This document shows positions 35,434 through 47,848 of a stretch of DNA of 64,000 nt, one piece after another. The translations under genes were made by a program, and so were the position numbers. The stretch lies in NCBI RefSeq assembly GCF_900090045.1, contig NC_041786.1, forward strand, positions 1,544,501-1,608,500, read 5' to 3'. Numbering within the stretch: position 1 is the first letter of the stretch; each line of letters starts with the position of its first letter. The DNA comes from Plasmodium malariae. Its lineage: Eukaryota > Apicomplexa > Aconoidasida > Haemosporida > Plasmodiidae. The notes under the pieces are model-generated. The model worked only from the letters and a program-made list of their open reading frames with translations. It had not been told where the DNA came from and searched no databases.

Positions 35434-36344
35434 TGTTATTCCAAAATGGTAGCTGCACAAACAGCATGAACAGTGGAAATCACTTTGCGCTGAATAACTC
35501 AAACGTAATGGGTTCGGATGGTCTTGTAGCGAGTAGCAGTCATTTAAATAACTTGAACAAGAACAATGCATTCTACAGTAATATTAGCAGTGGTGTTATA
35601 GGCAATGTTAGTGGTGTCGGCAAAATGGAGCAGGGGAAAAACTTAAGTTGTAACAGCCTCAAACGTAGTAGCCAAGTTGTTGTTGGAAACACAAACTTAA
35701 GCAATCCTTTTAATTATAATGGAAATTCTCATTTCCCTGTAGGAGGACAAAATGATACTACAAAAAATGAATTAAACGAAATGGTAAGTCAAATTCAATT
35801 TAACAATAATAACGATAATAGTAATGATAATAATAATAATAATGATAGTAACAAATTAAATGAAATACCCTTCACCAATGAAAATGAAATTTTGTTTGAA
35901 CAAAATTATATACAGAATAACCTAAAGAAGAGAATACTCTTTTTTAATGAAAATTTTATTAAATCGTTAGAATCAATTAATAATCATAATTTAAATAGTT
36001 ATAATGAAAACAGGTCTACTATATATACCTTTCCATGTTCAGAACCTTTTAATAATGCTATATTTTATATAAAAGGAATTGAAGAATGTAAAAATGGAGA
36101 TCGCTTTGATGTTGACAATGCATTATATAATAAAATTATTTTAAAAAATAATACATTTGAGTTTACTGTTTTAAAAAATATTAATAACAATGAAAAAATA
36201 AATCATGAAGATATTGCTTTAGATATATATTACCCATTATTACATGTAGAAAAAATAAAATTTAGACAACCCCTCACAGCTGAAATTTCAAACCAGCAAA
36301 TACACACACCATTTGAATTAGGAAAAATACCAACAGTTATTTAG
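33870..36344 (+). CDS. Large Asn-rich protein; possible nucleoporin-like
   Basis: An 824-residue single-exon frame dominated by Asn. It has QNSS repeats near residue 25-45, an ENRAENRS array near 170-205 made of 15-bp units, and a long Asn/Ile run (about 465-520) from aat/att repeats. Two SIFGN motifs (near 150 and 265) and scattered FNG/LFNG are reminiscent of degenerate FG-type nucleoporins. The last 170 residues (from about 655) are different: ordered, Lys/Glu/Ile-rich, with FPCSEPFNNAIFYIKG and IDIYYPLL-like strands, and probably form a folded domain. That domain does not show the Nup98 autoproteolysis motif. The nucleoporin idea rests on the FGN motifs and on remembered synteny with a P. 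falciparum gene annotated as NUP116-like, so it is tentative. Confidence 0.8.
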
Positions 36345-36474
36345 AGCATGTTTTTGAAGAAATTTACTGCTTTTAGAAATTTTCGTTTTTGCTTGGATGT
36401 GATAGATTCCCCCGTCGATTTGCTTGTACAGGGGCATGTGTTATTTTATCAACTTGTGTGTTTACATAGTTTTT

Positions 36475-36640
36475 ACTCGTGCATTCATGTTCTTTTTACT
36501 CTTGCATTTATGTTCTTTTTACTCTTGCATTTATGTTCTTTTTACTCGTGCATTTACATTGTTTTTACTCGTACATTTACGATGTTTTCACGTCTATATT
36601 TACTTTGTACGTACTTCTGCACGTACGCTGTTTTCACTCC
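36475..36640. repeat. 24-bp minisatellite (gttctttttactcgtgcatttat)
   Basis: About four good and two degenerate copies right after the Asn-rich gene, each with a tttttactc core. Open in several plus frames only because the unit has no stops. Confidence 0.8.
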
Positions 36641-37122
36641 TGTATTTACTTTTTTTTTTTCGTGCAAAACTTCTTAACAACTGTATTGACACATGTGTAT
36701 GTGTTTAATATTTGTTTCAGTTGCCCACACAACATTTTTGTGTAATTAAAAACATTTGATTTAACTCTCTGCTTGCCATCATATACTTAAAATATGTATA
36801 TGCTAAAGTATAAAACTTGTGCACATACATTAACATGTACATGTGCGTACGTTTTATTTATATCCCTTAATTATTTCCCCACCTCTTCCCCCGCTTTTTT
36901 ATTTTTCATTTTTTACACTTATTAAAAGTTTTGTACATATATATTTTACATATTACATATTACATATTATATATTACATTTTATACAACAATTCGCGTGT
37001 TTATGTAGATGATATTTAAACGTCCCCAAACATGCATACACACACTTTAATGAAAAATAAAATTATACCAATTTATTTGTTAAATAATTTTTCAAATTAT
37101 ATTAGAAAAAAAAAAAAAAAAA

Positions 37123-37248
37123 GGAAAAGTCGTAAAATCGTAAAGTCGTAAAATCGTAAAATCGTAAAATCGTAAAATCGTAAAGTCGTAAAGTCGTAAA
37201 ATCGTAAAATCGTAAAATCGTAAAGTCGTAAAATCGTAAAATCGTAAA
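37123..37248. repeat. 9-bp minisatellite (tcgtaaaat/tcgtaaagt)
   Basis: About fourteen copies of a 9-bp unit with a single alternating site (a or g). Confidence 0.9.
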
Positions 37249-37848
37249 ATAAGGCAAATAAAGTCATGATTATGTAAACATAACGTGAGAGAAAAATCAG
37301 TTAGTCTTAATTTTTTGTAAAAGAGGTAATTAAGAAGGGACACCACTTTATACACTTTATAGTATGAGAATAAAGACAGCCGCATTAGAAAAAATATAAT
37401 ATAAAATTAAGTCAGTCAAGTTCGGATTAAGTCAAATTATGCCAATATATGTCAAGGAAGTTCGAATTATGTCGAATTAAATCAAATTAAACAATGTCGA
37501 ATAATAAACAGTTTTCAAAAAGCACTACTTTTATTAATAATATATATTATACGTAGAATAATAACTACTATTAATAAAAAAAAAAAAAAAAAAAAAAAGT
37601 GCACTATTTTAGATGATGCACTCTTAATATAAAACTGAGTAGTGTATTCGCATGTATACATGTACATATACATATACGGATAGATATATACTCAGCGCAA
37701 ATAAGTGAATTACTGTCATTTTGAATTTGATACCGAATCATAAGGACTTCACAGAAATACAACAAAATAACAAAAGGATGAAATTCATACAAATATAAAC
37801 CATTAACATGAAATTTGCACTAAAAAATAAAATACGCATACATAGATA

Positions 37849-37881
<33 letters not shown>

Positions 37882-38300
37882 ATATGTATATACATATATA
37901 TATATATACATACCAATAGCCACACGCGCATATTAATAAGTAACGTTTTATAAAAAAATAAACACATAATGTACCTCCTCAGTATGTAATAAACGCACAA
38001 ACTGTTGAGAAAAAAATAAATTAATATAGACTACAAAAGTATAAGCTTTCAAGTGAATATATGAATTGATATGCATATATACAATTATATATATGCGCGA
38101 ATTTGAAATAAAAGCATTAGGCCTTTTGGGATTCTTTTAACGTTTCACTTAAAAATGATAGGGGCATCACACTAGGGCTCCGTAACCAATATCCCAAATA
38201 CCTGAGAAGTGTATATACAAAAAAAAGAAAAAAAAAAAAGTACATACTTTCAATATATAAGAAGCACACGCCACTGATAAATCCTTCATCCCGATAAACC

Positions 38301-38334
<34 letters not shown>

Positions 38335-38346
38335 CTATATAATCTG

Positions 38347-40833
38347 CTATGCATTCCTTGGAAGAACCTCATCTGTAGACCTAAACCAATTAAGAACATA
38401 ATTGTAGTAACTGGAAGCAGTATTTGTAGCCTCCGAAATAAACTCATTAAGTGTTGCAGCATTGTCCATTTCATCATCATAATTATCATAAGATTCTCTA
38501 TATTTAATCATAATTCTTTTTAAACTTCCACATTTACCAGATATATAATATGCAATAGTAAATATATCACTATAATCTTCTTCACATAACCTACCTCTAT
38601 AACTTTTATATTTCCTTGACGGATGTCCAATAGCAGAAGGAAGAGATAAACTATTGGTATATCTTTGATTAGTATTAGCTATATTATATTCTTGTAATAT
38701 ATTTCTATGACTTTGTACAGGGTTATATAAATACCCCTCAATATTATCAAATATGACATCAAAACCTATAATTAATTTTTGAAGATTTTCCATTGTATAT
38801 AACACTTTGTATAAACCTTGTAATCCTAAAATGGTAAAATCAAAAACAAACTTCCAAACCCAATGATCATGATGTAAAGGGTAATAACAAATCTCAAACT
38901 TTTTTAATAATGGAAATGAGCAATTACGAAATATATGTAACCATTCTAATGTTTGACATCCTATTATTGTCAATTTTTCTAATTTTTTAAATACACATGG
39001 ACATAATGCAAAAGGTTCATGTCTAGGTGTATTATCATTCATAAAATATTCTGGGGATAATAATTCTAAAGTTTTTAAGTTCGATACATTTTGAAATATG
39101 ATTGCTGCTACTTCATGTATATACATTCCATTTCCTGAGTAAATTTTTTCTGATGTGTTAATATGTTTAATATGCTTCATTTGATGTAAATAATACTGTC
39201 TTTTATAAATTGGTAAATTTGACCATTTTTCATCAAGATTTAACTTTTTAACATATATAAATACATCAATTCGATTATTGATAACCTCACTTGTTAATTT
39301 GTTTACTAACTCATACTCTAAAATTTTTTCTGCGCTTAAAAAATTTAGGCATTTTACATACGCATCTTGGGATAACGGGAAGGTATTTCTATTGTTCTCG
39401 CATTCTACTTCATTTTTTTTCAAAAGTACAACCCCATTTTGGCAGACACTTCTATTTTCATTTTGGCAGACACTTCTATTTTCATTTTGGCAGACACATC
39501 TATTTTCATTTTGGCAGACACATCTATTTTCATTTTGGCATATATTTTCCTTTTCATTTACTTCTGTTCCCGCTTCATTCTTTATTTCATTACCCTCTGA
39601 TTTTATTAAAAACACATTTTTGAAATTATTTTTTAGGGCATCCCAAAAGTTAAAAGATTGCTCTATTTCAATCCAGTTCCCACTCTCCTCATTGTCTTCT
39701 TTTTCTGACGTCTCAATGTCATCATTGTCATGTCTTTTGCCGCATGTCACGTCGTCATTAATTCTGTCATTCATTCTGTCACTCATTCTGTCATTAATTC
39801 TGTCATTCATTCTGTCACTCATTCTGTCATTCATTCTGTCATTCATTCTGTCATTCATTCTGTCACTCATACCGCTAATTATGTCATTTTCAATATGATC
39901 GTTCAAGTTGCTACTCACAGAATTATTTATGTCCCTGTGTATGTTGCTACTTTCATTTTTGACAATGTTTATATCATCATTATTTGTTTCATTATTTATG
40001 CCGTTACTTTTGTCTCCATTTATGCCTTCAACTTTGTCTCCATTTATGCCTTCAACTTTGTCTCCATTTATGCCTTTAATTTTGTCACTATTTATTCCAT
40101 TACATGCAACATCAATGGTGTCATCACTAATATTTTCCCCTTTGATCACACGTTTGCTTATGTCACTAGGAGCACTGTCATTCGTGCCATTACTCTTATG
40201 ACCATTCATGTCATTCTTTATGTTATTGTTCATTTCACTCAGTGTAATACTATTTTTTTTTTTTCTTCTATCAACTACTGAGTTATCATGATTCAAATCT
40301 TTGTTAGCATTTTTATGGTCATTATGAATATTGTTCTTATAAATAATATTTTTAATACCACTATTGCTCATGTCGTAATATTTTTTGTGATATTTCACAC
40401 ATTCCTTTTCATAATATTTATGAGAAAAAATTTCCATTCTGGAAATTTTGTTATTCTGTTCCCCTTTAGAATAAGTCTTTTTTAATTGCTCATCATTATA
40501 TTTTATTATATTTTCTCCTTTTGTAGTAATATTTTTTACCTTTTCATCCTTCTTCATATTGTCACTGGATGAATTCTTAGCAAGTGCTTTATCACTATGC
40601 TTTTTCCCATCCGTGTAATTGTATCTGTTTAAAGTGTTATCATCCATATTTTTATCTTGTATTGTTTCATTGAATCTATCAAATTGATGTATAGTCTCGT
40701 TTGGGTTATCTCTATTTTTTGGAGTACATTCTAAATATACCGAATCTTTGTATTTGTCTTTACTTAGTTCTTTAATATATTTCGAACAATATATCTTTAC
40801 ATTCTCCTTAATATTCCGATTTGTTTTTTCCAT
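38347..40833 (-). CDS. F-box-like / leucine-rich repeat-like protein
   Basis: 828 residues, single exon. The first 470 residues are Asn/Asp/Lys-rich with three tandem arrays: INGDKVEG units near 260-280, MNDRMNDRMSDR units near 330-360, and an 11-residue CQNENRCV-type array near 435-470. The C-terminal 350 residues are compact. They begin with an F-box-like helix (FLSAEKILEYELVNKLTSEV, about 495-515) and continue with leucine-rich-repeat-like strands (NVSNLKTLELLS, FKKLEKLTIIGC, FPLLKKFEICY, MENLQKLIIGF, CGSLKRIMIKY). This architecture fits a substrate receptor of an SCF ubiquitin ligase. The F-box match is by eye and weak; the LRR-like pattern is clearer. Confidence 0.8.
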   Translation of the reverse strand: MEKTNRNIKENVKIYCSKYIKELSKDKYKDSVYLECTPKNRDNPNETIHQFDRFNETIQDKNMDDNTLNRYNYTDGKKHSDKALAKNSSSDNMKKDEKVKNITTKGENIIKYNDEQLKKTYSKGEQNNKISRMEIFSHKYYEKECVKYHKKYYDMSNSGIKNIIYKNNIHNDHKNANKDLNHDNSVVDRRKKKNSITLSEMNNNIKNDMNGHKSNGTNDSAPSDISKRVIKGENISDDTIDVACNGINSDKIKGINGDKVEGINGDKVEGINGDKSNGINNETNNDDINIVKNESSNIHRDINNSVSSNLNDHIENDIISGMSDRMNDRMNDRMNDRMSDRMNDRINDRMSDRMNDRINDDVTCGKRHDNDDIETSEKEDNEESGNWIEIEQSFNFWDALKNNFKNVFLIKSEGNEIKNEAGTEVNEKENICQNENRCVCQNENRCVCQNENRSVCQNENRSVCQNGVVLLKKNEVECENNRNTFPLSQDAYVKCLNFLSAEKILEYELVNKLTSEVINNRIDVFIYVKKLNLDEKWSNLPIYKRQYYLHQMKHIKHINTSEKIYSGNGMYIHEVAAIIFQNVSNLKTLELLSPEYFMNDNTPRHEPFALCPCVFKKLEKLTIIGCQTLEWLHIFRNCSFPLLKKFEICYYPLHHDHWVWKFVFDFTILGLQGLYKVLYTMENLQKLIIGFDVIFDNIEGYLYNPVQSHRNILQEYNIANTNQRYTNSLSLPSAIGHPSRKYKSYRGRLCEEDYSDIFTIAYYISGKCGSLKRIMIKYRESYDNYDDEMDNAATLNEFISEATNTASSYYNYVLNWFRSTDEVLPRNA

Positions 40834-40903
40834 ATTTATATTGTAACTTCTAGCTCCCTGTTCTAATAATTGTTATAAGAAATTATATTTTTTGTAAAAA
40901 AAG

Positions 40904-41488
40904 TTATTTGATCCTTTTTATTCTATTTAATTTTTGGTCGCCCACTTGTTTCTCTGAGTAAATTATATTTGCTCTTTCTAATGAATTATCAGTTGTACTG
41001 TTACTATTATGTCAAAGGATATAATTTATTAAGAGTTCTTTGCTTTATTATTATAATCTAAGAACTTCTTTCTCGTAATTTATTATGATATTTATAAGGA
41101 CTATGTTCTATTATTTGTTCGCGTAATATTATGGTTTTTTTTAAATTTTGTCTTTGATTTATATTTTAAATTTTTACTGAAAAAATATTCCGCGCTTGTG
41201 TCTTTTTTGAAATATTATCCTTTGAACTAATTTCATTATTCTTTAAATTCAGTAATATATCTTTTTCTGAATTTTTTATTATTTTATTATTTAAAATTTT
41301 CTCTTTTTTATAAATAGCATTAACATTTGTTTTATCAAGAGAAATGCCTAATGATTTTTTTTTTTTTTTTTTTTTGTCAGTAGGACTTCCCTTTACGGAA
41401 CAAGGAAATTCTTCAGTTATCTTTTGCTTTTTCCTTCCTTATTATTACTTATTACTAATTTCATTTTATATTTTTGTCTACTAGCCAT
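40904..41488 (-). pseudogene. Decayed gene upstream of the F-box-like gene
   Basis: A run of coding-like pieces interrupted by frameshifts and single in-frame stops. It starts ATG at 41488 (MASRQKYKMKLVISNNKEG, stop). The next frame continues within a few bases (ITEEFPCSVKGSPTD, a Lys run, then SLGISLDKTNVNAIYKK and NNEISSKDNISKKT). It is broken by a TAA in the same frame, continues (NINQRQNLKKTIILREQIIE), stops again, and a last piece (SLERANIIYSEKQVG, then DQKLNRIKR) ends at 40904. The breaks are not spanned by gt/ag introns. A one-base indel in a short A-run explains the first break, so sequencing error is possible there, but not easily for all. No family recognised; it could be a former 5' neighbour or a lost 5' part of the F-box-like gene. 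Confidence 0.5.
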
Positions 41489-41689
41489 TTTTTTTTTTTT
41501 TATTTTTTTTTTTTTTTTTCCCCCTTAATTCATTAGCTAATGTTAGCCATATTTGAAAAGGTGAATAATTATAGAATTTTCATTAATTTAAATTTTTATA
41601 AAAAAAAGTTACTAAGCTATAGTATTTAAATTATTCAAATTAAAAGATAAAATGATAGAATAGTAAGACTGTTAAGAAAATTAAAAAGT

Positions 41690-41885
41690 AAATAATTAAG
41701 ATTAAAATAATTAACATTAAAATAATTAAGATTAAAACGATTAGGATTAAAACGATTAAGATTAAAACGATTAAGATTAAAACGATTAAGATTAAAACGA
41801 TTAAGATTAAAACGATTAAGATTAAAACGATTAAGATTAAAATGATTAAGATTAAAATAATTAACATTAAAATAATTAACATTAA
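41690..41885. repeat. 15-bp minisatellite (attaagattaaaacg)
   Basis: About thirteen copies; the outer copies carry aat for acg. Lies about 200 bp upstream of the decayed gene. Minus frames read Leu/Ile repeats without stops. Confidence 0.9.
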
Positions 41886-42137
41886 AGCAATATGTAAAAA
41901 GTTTTCAAAAAGGGAAAAATATTAACATGGAAAATAAACTTCAAAAGGAAATCATTATGTGTAGACTAAATCAAGAAGAATTAACAAAAAAAAAAAGGAA
42001 GAAGGTTCAATGAACATTCATGCGTGTTAATAAATTAATATTGTGATATTACGATGATGTTACTTTCATAATCTTTTTTACATTATATAATAGTGTCTTA
42101 CTTTTTTAAAATATTTCATTTTCCATGTATATAAATA

Positions 42138-42182
<45 letters not shown>

Positions 42183-42944
42183 GTATAGAGAGAGAGAGCA
42201 ACATGCAAAGGGTAAAAAAAAACCTGCGGGGAGAAGCGGGAGGAGAAAAGAATTGTAGAAATATCTTGTGTGTGAACATTTTAAGTTAACACAATTTTTT
42301 TTTTTTTTTTTGGGTGTGCTAATATAGCATCATGTAAGTTGGAAAAAGGTGATGAAACTAAAAGAAAAAATTTCGTTGTAACTTATTTTAATCTTTTTAC
42401 CATATTTTTTTTTTTTTTTTCTTTTATCTGTTTTGAAAAGGGTTAAGGTTGCGATATTCACTTAATAATTAATGTATAATAAATGATCAACATTCAAAAT
42501 TATTTCTATTCATTCATTCATTCATTCATTTTTTTGTCTATTTAATTGTTCGATTGATTATTTATTTGCTTTTTTTTTTTTTTTTTTATCATGTACAAGT
42601 TATAAATTTTTATGTTAAACAGCTAAAATATATCATCTTAAAAAAAAAAAAAAAAAAAATTATGAACGTTAAATAAAAAGAACAAAAAATAACATAAAAA
42701 TTAAAAATGTCTTTATAACGAAATCGACAATTTTCCTTTATACATTTTTTCTTAATGTTATGTTTTAAGAAAAGAAATATAATTGGTGTGTACAGTAAAA
42801 TAGAGGAAAGAAAAACTCCTTTTCTTTTTCTTGTTTCTTTATAGTTGTATTGTGCACTATTTTTGGTTTCTTATATCAGATAACAAATTGCTCTATGTAA
42901 CTACTCATCTGGTCTTATGTTATGCGATTTATACGTATAAGTTG

Positions 42945-43100
42945 TGTATATGTGTGTGTATATGTGTGTGTATATGTATGTGTATATGTGTGTGTATATG
43001 TGTGTGTATATGTATGTGTATATGTATGTGTATATGTGTGTATGTATGTGTGTATATGTGTATATATGTGTATATGTGTGTATACGTGCGTAAATGTGTG
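42945..43100. repeat. (tgtgtgtatatg)n 12-bp array
   Basis: Alternating purine-pyrimidine repeat of about 150 bp, a sequence type that can adopt Z-DNA. Confidence 0.85.
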
Positions 43101-43489
43101 TGTATATACATGCGCGTATATTACTTTTTTTGTTTCACAATTTGCAACACAGAGAGATGTGAGTCAAAAAAGGCAAAATGTAAAAATTAAACTATTTAAA
43201 ATGTAAGTTTTTGTTTAAAGGGAATAACATTTGCATATTTAAGCGTAATATACATACATATATAAATATGTATATATATATTTATATACATATATATATA
43301 TGTATATTTTTTTTTATGCCTTTTTTGTCTCGTCGCAAGCCAGTAAATTGTCCGGAATACACGTTGCACATATCATAAACAATGGCAGTTTATAATAAAA
43401 GAAGTAATAGTAAAAGTATATACCTTTTTAATTTATGAATTCAAATACCCATGGAATAATGCATATTTGTTTTCGTTATATTGCTCTTT

Positions 43490-46400
43490 TTAAATTAACT
43501 CTACTGCGTCAGTTATTCCGCTGAAACCTCGTGCATTTTCAAGCTCTTTAAAGCTTTGATAAAATATGTCGTACTTATAAAAAATTTTAACTTTTCTTGA
43601 AACTAAATATCGAGGGGCCACCTTTTTCCCATACACCTAAGCCAGTATGTATATACGAAATAATGTGAAATATATAAATTAATTTTTTTAGAAAAAAGAA
43701 AAAAAATAGTTTACAAAATGATCAAATTATATATAACAGCTAATTTAATTACCTTCTCAAATACAGAAAAGTCATTCAAACCGTACAAAGCTTCTAAGTG
43801 AGGTTTCTTTATATTCTTAGTTATCAACAAAATGAAATTTTTGTACTCCACTAATTCGACGTCTATTTTAAATAGAAAATTTTGCAGAGCCGTAAAATTT
43901 TGGGGTTCTAACAGAAGGTGTAAAAAAATGTAAATATGCTCATGTATATGTGTGAAATGAAAATTAGAATCGACCACTTCTACTACTACGGCTACGAATG
44001 CTGCTACCTTTGTTACTACTTCTACCTCTACAAATGCTGATTAACTATTCTTGCTTTTCTACATTAAATTCCATTTTTCGTACTGTTCAAGAGGGTTTGC
44101 TTTAAGGCTTGTATGACGGAGTCCCTATTAGAAATTACATTTAATTCTTTGTTTATGTCATAATATAACACAAGTGTTTTTTTACTATTTTTCACATTAT
44201 CAGGGCAATCGTTTGAAATTCTTTCATTTTTCGACATATTTTTTCTTATAGCAATATCGTCGCTTTCTAAGTTAAGTGCGTTGAACTTTAAATCATCCTT
44301 TAATAAAAACTTTTTTGTTTCCTTTTTAGTTTTTTTGTCTATAACATTTAAGTAATCATTTTTAAAGGCATCACTTAAAGTATCCCTTTCTTTATGAGTT
44401 AAATTTGATATATTGTCTCTACTGTTAAGATTATATGATTCTCTTAAATTTCCCTTGTTGGATTCATATTTATTTAAGTATTTGTTAAAAGGTATGTTCT
44501 TTCTTTTACCAAAATCATTATATAAATTTGTTTTTGTATTAACAGGTAAGGTTTTATTTTTATGTAAAACATCTGTTCTATCGCTTTTATGATTGATAAT
44601 TATTTCATTCAATTCATCGTTAACATTTAAAATATGTTCATTTTTCTTCTGACCTTGCTTTTTTGTCATACTAATAATATTTTTTTCAATTTTATACATA
44701 TTATTTTTTAACGCTTCTTCATAATTATCTTGTGCATCAGCATAATGTGAGCAAGCTGTTTCTACATCTTCGGTGTTGTAACTGTTGAACCTGTTTTTAT
44801 AATTATTTTCATTTTTTTTTATATCACCTTGGTAAGTATCCTTTTTAGGTATTTTTTCATTAACTACTTTACTACCATCGTATTTATGATTACTTCCTCC
44901 GCTTCTACCAGCATACGTTTCATACATTGTATATTCTTCACTTCTATTTGGACTATCATTTTTTTCATCTTTTTTACTTGTTATTCCTTGTACATCGTTA
45001 TCTATTTTACCATAACATTTTTCATATCTTATTTTATTATAATCTTCTCTTTTTATATTGAACTTTTCATTTTCCTTATTCTGTTCATTTTGATATAATA
45101 TATTTCTTGGTATTTTGAAGGATTTGTTTTTGTTTAATTGTTGAAGCATGTAAATAGCTTCTCTGCTAGTCTCGTCTGGTATAATAGTATTATCCCTGAA
45201 CAAATGTTAACAAAAGACAAATTACACATGTTATCTCTTTCAAATTATTGATTAATGGGGGGGCTTAGGTAAATTAATGATATTATTGTTCTTTGCTTTT
45301 TCCATATACACGAGTTTTATCGAAACGTTTTAAAGGAGGTACACATACGAATATGTACATATATAAGTACATATATGTGCATATGTTTATATGTATATAT
45401 CCATTCATGCATGTGTGCTTTTCTACAGTTACGCACTGTGAGTAACCTTAAATTTTGCTGATCAGCAGAAATAAATCGCATTTTATTTATTGGCGCGTTA
45501 TTGTTGCTGCATCTACTAAAATCTCCATCCTTCTTAGTCTTAGGGATTTTAAAAACTACTTCTACATAAAAAAATAAAAAAAATAAAATAAAATAATGGT
45601 ATGTTACACTAATTGGAATAGCACAATTTATGAGTGTCGTTATTTCTCTATATATTTATATGTTTATATATTTATGTCATTCTAATTATATTTCTTATTA
45701 TATTTCTAATTAAGGCAAAAATACAGCGTCTATAAGAATTCATTTGAAGGCTCAAGCTTTCGTTCCCCTATAATGTTTACTGTAGTGCTAACCAAAATAG
45801 TGACAAGGATATCTAAATTTTTTTAAAATTAAAGCAACTACATTTATCTATTTACGCTATTCATACTGTTTATGTATATTTATAAATATTAATAGCAATA
45901 TCTTTTTCTCCTTCACTTAAATAATAATAGTGATATAAGGTGTTACATAAATGCAGAGAGACGCTTTAATAAACTGTAATAACATTTTAAAATTATATAA
46001 AATTACATACAATAGTATAAAATAGTACAAAATAGTCCGAAATAGAATAAAATAGTACAAAATAGTCTGAAATAGAATAAAATAGTACAAAATAGTCTGA
46101 AATAGCATAAAATAGTCTAATAAAACAGTATAAACATATATAAACTAAACAAAAGCTGTACGTGAAGAACTACTAAGCGCGATGGTAGCCTATACCGAAT
46201 GGTGGTAATTATATATAATACATACATGTATATATATTCAGACATGTATGCATGCACAAATGAGTTAATTACTCTATGCATGTATACTTTTTAGGAGAAA
46301 AATTTGATAGATGTATATCTTTTTTAGGAATTCATTTAATTCTTGTCTGGACTGAAACATTTTTTCACAGTTGAATGTTACATTTTTAATGTGATTGGAT

Positions 46401-47848
46401 AAAATAGAAACAGTAGTTTCTATTTCAGGATATTTGGCTTTTATTCTTCTTAAATATTTCATAATTTTTATTATTTTCTCATATTTATTTAATATTTCTT
46501 CCTCTGTTTTTCTACTACATAAGCTGTTACTGCTTTTGAATATTTTCATATCTACCGAACGGCTATTTTCCATGTTATATTCAGTGAAATTGCCTTCGGA
46601 TTGGTCCCTCTACAAATAAAGGTATAAAAAAGAGGCATGCTGTTATTTACACTGTTAAGGGGTTTTATGGCTGGCGCTTAGGCAGCCAATAATTGGTTCT
46701 GCGCAGTTGTAATTGCTGCTAAGCACTAATAATTCCTAATGTTTCAATTACTAATATATGTTAACCAAGTAGCTACTACCCCTCCTTTCCTCGCTACAGG
46801 GCGCATTACTGGGGATAGGACATTGTTTTGACTTTTCTGTATTGAACACTGAGCTAGGTTCACCTTGAGCATCTTCATTATTGCAATTACTATTCCAATA
46901 ATTATGCCTATCATTATGCTTATCACTATAATTGTCATTATTATTGTCGCTGTTATCCCCCGTTTTACTGACAAAGGATGAGAGGAGTTTACTTCTTTTT
47001 TTCCCTCTCTCCTTATCGTTCAGTTGAGTAGTCAGATAACTACATGTGATATGTTTTTTATTTTTGTCAACTTCCTCCCTATCGTTTATTATTTTATCAA
47101 ATAAATTTAAGTTATCTACTAAATCATTATCATATGTAATTCTTTGAGAAAAATTCATAAATTTTGTTATTTCATTTTTTGAAGAATTTTCAGAAATATC
47201 TGAACAGTAGCTACTACTGTCGGAGGTAGACCAATTGCTTGGGATGTTATATTCATTTTGGTAACACCTATTTTTGATTTCTTTTTTTTTGTTACAATTA
47301 ACATGATTAGGGTTACTTGCTAAGTTCACATAATAACAAGTGTCGTCATAATAATATTTTTTTTTTTTTTTTTTATAGCCCTCATTATTAATTTTATTTT
47401 TATGTAAATTATTGTTATTTGTTATATTATTCAAATACAAGCTTTTTTTAATGCTGTCTTTATTTTCTAATATTTCTTCCAAATTGTAATTCACCTCTAA
47501 ATTTAAGTCGATGTAATTATGTCTATGTTTATGTTTATGTCTACAATTTTTTAGTAAGATTTCATAATTTATATAAAAAGGATATTCTATATTCGTTTCA
47601 TTTTTACACAAGATATTTTTATTAATTTCATGTGGGTAGCATTTTTGTAATTCTATATTTTTCTCACTTCTTTTCATCTTATTTTTGTTACTCAATATAT
47701 GATATACAAATACAGCACGCCAAGTTTCATGACACGAGATATATCCAGTTACTCTTAACGTAAATTTTAAATAAAACAATATGGTAGTTTTGTAAAAAAT
47801 TTTTTCCCTCTCTTCTGTCTTCTTACCTGGAATGTATATGCAATGCAC
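43490..47848 (-). CDS. Six-exon protein of unknown function (about 977 residues)
   Basis: Family not recognised. Proposed exons: 47848-46766, 46609-46288, 45561-45447, 45195-44084, 43907-43753 and 43636-43490. Lengths 1083, 322, 115, 1112, 155 and 147 give 978 codons with every junction in phase, which is good evidence for one gene. Exon 1 starts MHCIYIPG or more likely at Met58 (MKRSEKN) and is Asn/Lys-rich. Exon 2 is a helical segment (EEEILNKYEKIIKIMKYL). Exon 4 is polar and disordered. The last two exons look like a folded domain (LFKIDVELVEYKNFILLITKN, VYGKKVAPRYLVSRKVKIFY) ending GFSGITDAVELI. Weak points: the 4/5 donor (a|gtacga), the exon 1 donor (ttg|gttaac) and a long second intron of about 730 nt. 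If exon 4 is not spliced, it stops at 44064 and the final two exons belong to another small gene. Confidence 0.6.
46005..46115. repeat. Tandem aaaatagtacaaaatagtct array in intron
   Basis: Irregular 10/30-bp repeats inside the proposed second intron of the six-exon gene, which may explain that intron's unusual length. Confidence 0.7.

Larger units (their letters stand above)
36345..38346. other. Convergent intergenic region
   Basis: Between the plus-strand Asn-rich gene and the minus-strand F-box-like gene, so both 3' UTRs lie here. It contains two minisatellites (36475-36640 and 37123-37248), poly-A runs and a tatgtatgtatg run near 37857-37880. No gene supported. Confidence 0.5.
41489..43489. 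other. Intergenic region
   Basis: Poly-T blocks, (TA)n at 42139-42180, a cattcatt run near 42510, and the minisatellites at 41690-41885 and 42945-43100. A 28-codon plus frame at 41927-42013 (MENKLQKEIIMCRLNQEEL) looks coding-like but has no support. Confidence 0.5.

Noticed and set aside
35960..36344. Nup98-type autoproteolytic domain at the end of the Asn-rich protein
   Set aside because: The characteristic HFS cleavage motif and surrounding pattern are not present.
43490..43907. Separate mitochondrial ribosomal protein L23-like gene
   Set aside because: A faint resemblance of one motif (KKPHLEALYG) to L23 is not sustained, and the exons fit better as the 3' end of the six-exon gene.
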